This document shows positions 34,150 to 37,468 of a DNA stretch of 37,468 nt, piece by piece. The translations under genes were made by a program, and so were the position numbers. Within the stretch, counting starts at the first letter, position 1; the number at the start of each line of letters is the position of its first letter. The notes below the pieces were generated by a model that had not been told where the DNA came from, did not search any database, and was given only the letters and a program-made list of their open reading frames with translations. This DNA is from MED660 sp002691025 (GTDB taxonomy: Bacteria; Myxococcota_A; UBA9160; UBA4427), in NCBI GenBank assembly GCA_002170485.2, contig NHDZ02000003.1:1-37468 (forward strand). The letters are read 5' to 3'.

Positions 34150-34495
34150 CAAAATCCACTCTCGCCCTCCTCCGACCTCCACGTAGGCTCTTCGATTTCG
34201 CGAAAAACAGATCTCCAGAACTGGTCAATCCCAGGCTGTGGCATAGGTTCATAAAGAACGTGCTGCAGAGCTCAGGGTCCTCTTTTCAGAGCTCTATGTG
34301 CCACCGAACGAGGGTGCGCTGATCTCATCGCGAGGAGCGAAAGAACAGAACAGCCCGTCTGGGAGGTTTCACCAGGTCCTCCCCGATGGGCCCCTTGGTT
34401 CGCACGCTCGAAACGCGCTGTGCCGCCCGAAGACGGCGGCGGCGCTGCGCCCTTGAACTCCACTGGGGCGCAACCGGGAAAGCCTTTCTGTCGGT
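34150..34495. other. 346-base non-coding region after the SOUL gene
   Basis: Two inverted repeats are visible: AGAGCTC/GAGCTCT (34267-34295, 15-base loop), possibly terminating the SOUL transcript, and a GC-rich GCCGCC-CGAAGAC-GGCGGC hairpin (34422-34440). Neither has a T-run on the expected side. An open minus frame (34272-34571) is Pro/Gly/Ser-rich, overlaps the small peptide gene and looks spurious. Confidence 0.45.
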
Positions 34496-34582
34496 TTAGC
34501 GAATCAGCCAGCCCAGGAAAAAGAATCCAGTGAGAGCCACTTTGCCGATGGCCAGCAAGGCCAATATCCATCCCAAACGCAT
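34496..34582 (-). CDS. 28-residue single-helix membrane peptide
   Basis: ATG 34582 is preceded by a near-perfect Shine-Dalgarno AAAGGAGG with a 5-base gap. It opens a 28-codon frame ending in TAA: M-R-L-G-W-I, a hydrophobic core with one Lys, and W-L-I-R at the C-terminus. It is almost all one transmembrane helix with positive residues at both ends. Very small membrane proteins of this kind often serve as accessory subunits of oxidases, transporters or sensor kinases. No partner is adjacent, and no known small-subunit family (for example CydX or KdpF) is recognised. Confidence rests on the ribosome site and clean hydrophobic composition. Confidence 0.6.
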   Translation of the reverse strand: MRLGWILALLAIGKVALTGFFFLGWLIR

Positions 34583-35077
34583 TTGCGCCTCCTTTACAAG
34601 AGTAACCGACACAATTCCACCGGGCCGCTTGTCGCTTCGGCTCTGTGCAATAGGGTCAAAGAGGTAACAAGAACGGATCCAAACACGAGTACGGTAGTAG
34701 TGATAGAGGAACGCCCGTAACGGCTCNAGGANCNTNGAGAGCCGNTNCGGGATTTTCNTNGTTTCTGTGCGTTTCTGACAAGACGCGCAGTNGCCCTTCA
34801 GGGCGCAGGGCGGGCTCACCCGAAAATCGTATCAAGGTCGACACAGTTCAATCAAGACGGCTNCAAANAACGGAAAACACCTGTTTCTCGGTATCTGATN
34901 AGAGTGANCGACGCGCTAGGTTCGGGTGGTTGCGAAGACAGGGCCTCCGCGCTGAAAGATCCTTCTCGACTATGTTGNTTTCACCAACAGAAGCGGACAA
35001 AGCCCACAGATCGTCACACGCCTGGCGCGATTCAGAATGATTCACTCCATCAGTAGGACGAGAAACAGGAGTTCGGC
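34583..35077. other. 495-base intergenic region with many Ns
   Basis: The gap lies between the minus-strand peptide gene and the plus-strand methyltransferase gene. It should contain both promoters. It holds a cluster of ambiguous bases at 34727-34792 and more near 34863-34978, so motifs are unreliable. I see no credible gene. I looked for an ECF-sigma-type promoter ahead of the methyltransferase operon and found none I would defend. Confidence 0.45.
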
Positions 35078-36118
35078 ATGAACCCGATCCAATGGGCTGA
35101 AAAAGGCTGGGTCCCCGACCCGTTGATCCGCGTCGGGATTCGTCGACTCCTGGCTCAGCGCCTCCGCGAGGTGACTCACGAGGGCGTCGAACAGACCAAC
35201 ATGGCCAACCGCATTTTCAGAGAAGAGTGCNGCCAAGGCCCCGTCGCTCTGGTGCCGGACCTCGCCAANGAACAGCACTACGAAGTCCCGGCTGAATTCT
35301 ACCTGAAGGCNCTCGGCCCCCACCTCAAATACAGCTGTGGCCTATGGGATGCGGGAACCGACACACTCGCTGAAGCCGAAAAGCACATGCTGCAACTCAG
35401 CTGCCAAAGGGCGCAGATCGAGGACGGGCAGACGATTCTGGACCTCGGCTGCGGATGGGGCTCCCTGTCTCTTTTCATGGCCGAGCGGTATCCCAATGCC
35501 CGCGTGACTTCGGTTTCCAANTCAAAGAGTCAACGCGAATTCATTCTCGGCCAAGCGGCTCAGCGCGGACTCCCCCCCATCGAGGTCATCACCGCCGACA
35601 TCAATGATTTCGAGGCCCCCAGACAATTTGATCGCGTGGTCTCTGTCGAGATGTTCGAGCATGTGCGAAANCACCCTCTCCTGCTCGAACGGATCTCAAG
35701 GTGGCTGAAACCAGACGGCAAGCTCTTCGTCCACCACTTCAGTCATCGCTCAGCCAACTATCCGTACGAGACGCAAGGAGAAAACGACTGGATGGGCCGG
35801 CACTTCTTTACCGGCGGAATGATGCCCTCGGACGACATGCTCCTCCACTATCCGGAACACATGGGCGTCGAGGACCACTGGCAGGTGAGCGGAACCCACT
35901 ACCAGAAGACCTGCGAAGCCTGGCTGGTGAATCAGGATACCCACCGCGAGGAACTCGTCCCGCTCCTGGAAGACGTCTACGGACCGGGGGCCGGTGAGCT
36001 CTGGTTCCAGCGCTGGCGTCTGTTCTTTCTTGCGTGTGCCGAACTTTTTGGCGCTGCCCAGGGCAAGGAGTGGTTCGTCACCCACCTCCGCCTCCGACCC
36101 CAANAGAGGGGCCGATGA
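35078..36118 (+). CDS. Cyclopropane-fatty-acid-synthase-like SAM methyltransferase
   Basis: The 346-residue S-adenosylmethionine-dependent enzyme would add a methylene or methyl group to unsaturated acyl chains of membrane lipids. The CFA family is seen in EQHYEVPAEFYLK, YSCGLWDAGTDTLAEAEKHM, the SAM loop ILDLGCGWGSLSLF (about residues 120-133), VVSVEMFEHV and the HHFSHRSANYPYE segment. It lacks the large N-terminal domain of the classical E. coli enzyme. AGGAG 6 bases upstream supports ATG 35078. Its TGA overlaps the next start (ATGA), and the flavoprotein and DUF1365 genes follow. In such clusters the enzyme is thought to make methylated or furan fatty acids rather than simple cyclopropanes. 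Confidence 0.9.
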   Translation: MNPIQWAEKGWVPDPLIRVGIRRLLAQRLREVTHEGVEQTNMANRIFREECXQGPVALVPDLAXEQHYEVPAEFYLKXLGPHLKYSCGLWDAGTDTLAEAEKHMLQLSCQRAQIEDGQTILDLGCGWGSLSLFMAERYPNARVTSVSXSKSQREFILGQAAQRGLPPIEVITADINDFEAPRQFDRVVSVEMFEHVRXHPLLLERISRWLKPDGKLFVHHFSHRSANYPYETQGENDWMGRHFFTGGMMPSDDMLLHYPEHMGVEDHWQVSGTHYQKTCEAWLVNQDTHREELVPLLEDVYGPGAGELWFQRWRLFFLACAELFGAAQGKEWFVTHLRLRPQXRGR

Positions 36119-37359
36119 AGATTGCCGTGATCGGAAGCGGCATTTCGGGCTTGTTCGCGGCCCATCGTCTCGATGCGGAACATGACGTGACGCTCTTCGA
36201 AAGCGAAGAACGTCTGGGCGGTCACACNCACACGGTGGAAGTCGACGTGGAAGGCGCTTCTCACTGNGTCGATGTGGGCTTCATCGTCTACAACCTTGCC
36301 ACCTATCCGCACTTCATCGAGATGATCGAAAAACTGGATGTGGAAACCAAGCCCACCACCATGAGCTTCGGCATCTCGTGCGAGAAGACCGGCCTGGAGT
36401 GGGCCAGCCGGGGCGCTCGAAGCGTCTTCGCTCAGCCCCGGAATCTGGCGCGCCCCCGTTTCCTGAAGATGCTTCTCGATGTCAGGCGATTCAATCGGGA
36501 TTCGCGCCAGATCCTCAGCGGATCCGATCCCGGGCTTTCCCTGGGCGCCTANCTCCAGGAAAACGGCTTCTCCAGAGAATTCGTCGACCACTACATCGTC
36601 CCGCTCGGAGCGGCGATCTGGTCCGCCGACCCCCGTCAATTCCTTGACTTCCCGGCCGCCACCTTCGTGCGGTTCTTCGACAATCACGGCCTCTTGCAGG
36701 CCCAACCCGACTTGCCCTGGCGCGTCATCCAGGGCGGCTCCCAGCGCTACGTCGACCGCCTCCTGGCCGATTTTCGCGGAGCGCTTCGCGTAGGCACTCC
36801 CATTCAAAGTGTGCAAAGAAATCCCGATCACGTCGCGGTGAAAACCGCCGAAGGGCCGGAAACATTTGATCACATCGTGATCGCCACACACAGCGATCAA
36901 GCCCTGGCACTGCTCTCCGACCCCTCCCCCGCAGAAAAAGAGGTCCTGGGCGCCATCCGCTACCAACCCAACGACGTAGTCCTCCATAGCGACACGTCAC
37001 TGATGCCCGCCTCCCCGCACGCGTGGGCGTGCTGGAACTACCGGATTCCCCAAGAAGACCAGAGCCGTGCCCTTTTGACCTACGACATGAACCGACTGCA
37101 GGGCATCCAATCCAGCAAACCGCTCCTGGTGACCCTCAACGACGAGGGACGCATCGACCCGGAGCAGGTTCACGGTCGGTTCGTCCTCGACCACCCCGTT
37201 TTCGACCAGAAGGCCCTCCGCGCACAAAGGCAGCACGAGACCGTAAACGGCGTCCAGCGAACCCATTACGCCGGCGCGTACTGGGGATACGGCTTTCATG
37301 AGGATGGCGTACGGAGCGCCATCGCGGCCTGCGATTCCATCTCACGGATGACATCGTGA
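36115..37359 (+). CDS. Flavin-containing amine-oxidase-like protein
   Basis: The 414-residue FAD-dependent protein of the amine oxidase/protoporphyrinogen-oxidase superfamily has an N-terminal GxGxxG loop (IAVIGSGISGLFAAHRL), an FESEERLGGHXHTV adenosine region, and the C-terminal FAD motif near YWGYGFHEDGVRSAIAAC. The start overlaps the preceding stop by 4 bases and GAGGGG lies upstream. It belongs to the group nearly always found beside cfa-like and DUF1365 genes; members of this group act in fatty-acid modification, one as a desaturase in furan fatty acid synthesis. A TAN codon at 36550-36552 is read as Tyr, because a purine would truncate the protein. One N at a TGN codon (36265-36267) is read as Cys or Trp. 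Confidence 0.9.
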   Translation: MKIAVIGSGISGLFAAHRLDAEHDVTLFESEERLGGHXHTVEVDVEGASHXVDVGFIVYNLATYPHFIEMIEKLDVETKPTTMSFGISCEKTGLEWASRGARSVFAQPRNLARPRFLKMLLDVRRFNRDSRQILSGSDPGLSLGAXLQENGFSREFVDHYIVPLGAAIWSADPRQFLDFPAATFVRFFDNHGLLQAQPDLPWRVIQGGSQRYVDRLLADFRGALRVGTPIQSVQRNPDHVAVKTAEGPETFDHIVIATHSDQALALLSDPSPAEKEVLGAIRYQPNDVVLHSDTSLMPASPHAWACWNYRIPQEDQSRALLTYDMNRLQGIQSSKPLLVTLNDEGRIDPEQVHGRFVLDHPVFDQKALRAQRQHETVNGVQRTHYAGAYWGYGFHEDGVRSAIAACDSISRMTS

Positions 37360-37468
37360 TGCAGAGTGCCTTCTATCGAGGTCACGTCCGACACAGCCGC
37401 TTTCAGCCGGTGGAACACAGCTTCCGTTTCCCCCTGTGCATGGCGTATCTCGACCTGGATGAGGTGCA
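37359..37468 (+). CDS. DUF1365 protein, N-terminus only (window edge)
   Basis: ATG 37359 overlaps the stop of the flavoprotein gene (TGATG). The 36 visible residues (MQSAFYRGHVRHSRFQPVEH, then SFRFPLCMAYLDLDEV) match the start of DUF1365 proteins, which open with a strand, an RHxRxxPxxH motif and a hydrophobic MxxLDLDE segment. The rest lies beyond the right edge. The position directly behind the flavoprotein and methyltransferase genes is the standard arrangement for this family, supporting a shared lipid-modification role. Confidence 0.88.
   Translation, partial: MQSAFYRGHVRHSRFQPVEHSFRFPLCMAYLDLDEV

Noticed and set aside
34272..34571. 99-residue minus-strand open frame
   Set aside because: It has low-complexity composition and no ribosome site, and it overlaps the better-supported 28-residue peptide in another frame.
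25822..36552. Possible premature stops at TAN codons (25822, 26012, 36552)
   Set aside because: Each is an ambiguous base in an otherwise intact family protein. A pyrimidine gives Tyr, and the Ns are mostly at variable wobble positions.
1..37468. CRISPR arrays, IS elements, prophage
   Set aside because: I saw no regularly spaced repeats, transposase genes or phage structural genes. The only mobile-element trace is the degenerate integrase-like gene.

Overview
The window looks like chromosome from an uncultured, GC-rich, aerobic Gram-negative bacterium. The evidence is two lipobox lipoproteins, a C-terminal-Phe outer-membrane barrel candidate, an outer-membrane lipoprotein-sorting-like protein, three PEP-CTERM proteins and a GspC-like PDZ protein. 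A three-subunit succinate dehydrogenase with a single long cytochrome b subunit, many CoA and fatty-acid enzymes and an apparent selenoprotein fit a deltaproteobacterial or Myxococcota-like lineage. That placement is inference, since there is no rRNA or marker gene here. About 60 isolated N bases are scattered through the genes, mostly at third codon positions, which suggests a consensus of closely related strains in a metagenome.

Layout. 1-3200: an unrecognised gene cut by the left edge (minus), a tyrosine-recombinase-like gene that has lost its catalytic residues, and a LolA-like periplasmic protein. 3232-8506: ilvD, an enoyl-CoA hydratase-type crotonase, a cold-shock protein with a clear terminator, an EthD-domain protein, a nitroreductase and a lipoprotein. 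8958-10628: a membrane-anchored PDZ protein and a PEP-CTERM protein. 10873-15633: the sdhC-sdhA-sdhB operon, followed by a helical TPR-like protein and a VTT/DedA-type membrane protein. 15682-19866: a second PEP-CTERM protein, an acyl-CoA synthetase and an SGNH-hydrolase-like lipoprotein. 19842-25627 (all minus): a lysine 2,3-aminomutase-family radical SAM enzyme, an outer-membrane-type protein, a dimethylglycine/sarcosine dehydrogenase-type flavoenzyme and a multi-pass membrane protein. 25757-28668: a TPR protein, a DUF1330 protein and an exported amidohydrolase. 28712-30873 (minus): a thioredoxin-fold protein read through an in-frame TGA, then a tandem DUF1330-like protein. 31147-34149: a third PEP-CTERM protein, a PaaK-like adenylating enzyme and a SOUL heme-binding protein. 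34496-34582: a 28-residue membrane peptide. 35078-37468: a tightly overlapped operon of a cyclopropane-synthase-like methyltransferase, a flavin amine-oxidase-like protein and DUF1365 (cut by the right edge), the gene set used for modified membrane fatty acids.

The strongest observation is the TGA at 30498-30496 (minus). It sits exactly where a Cys is expected in a W-C-P-P-C redox motif. The frame is open on both sides and a small hairpin follows with spacing typical of a bacterial SECIS. I read 29746-30873 as one selenoprotein gene (W-Sec-P-P-C) with a membrane-embedded C-terminus, translated just ahead of the tandem DUF1330-like protein. Other points of interest are the decayed or repurposed integrase with a charged tail, an unusual substrate-pocket residue in the aminomutase, and the tiny membrane peptide with a near-perfect Shine-Dalgarno.
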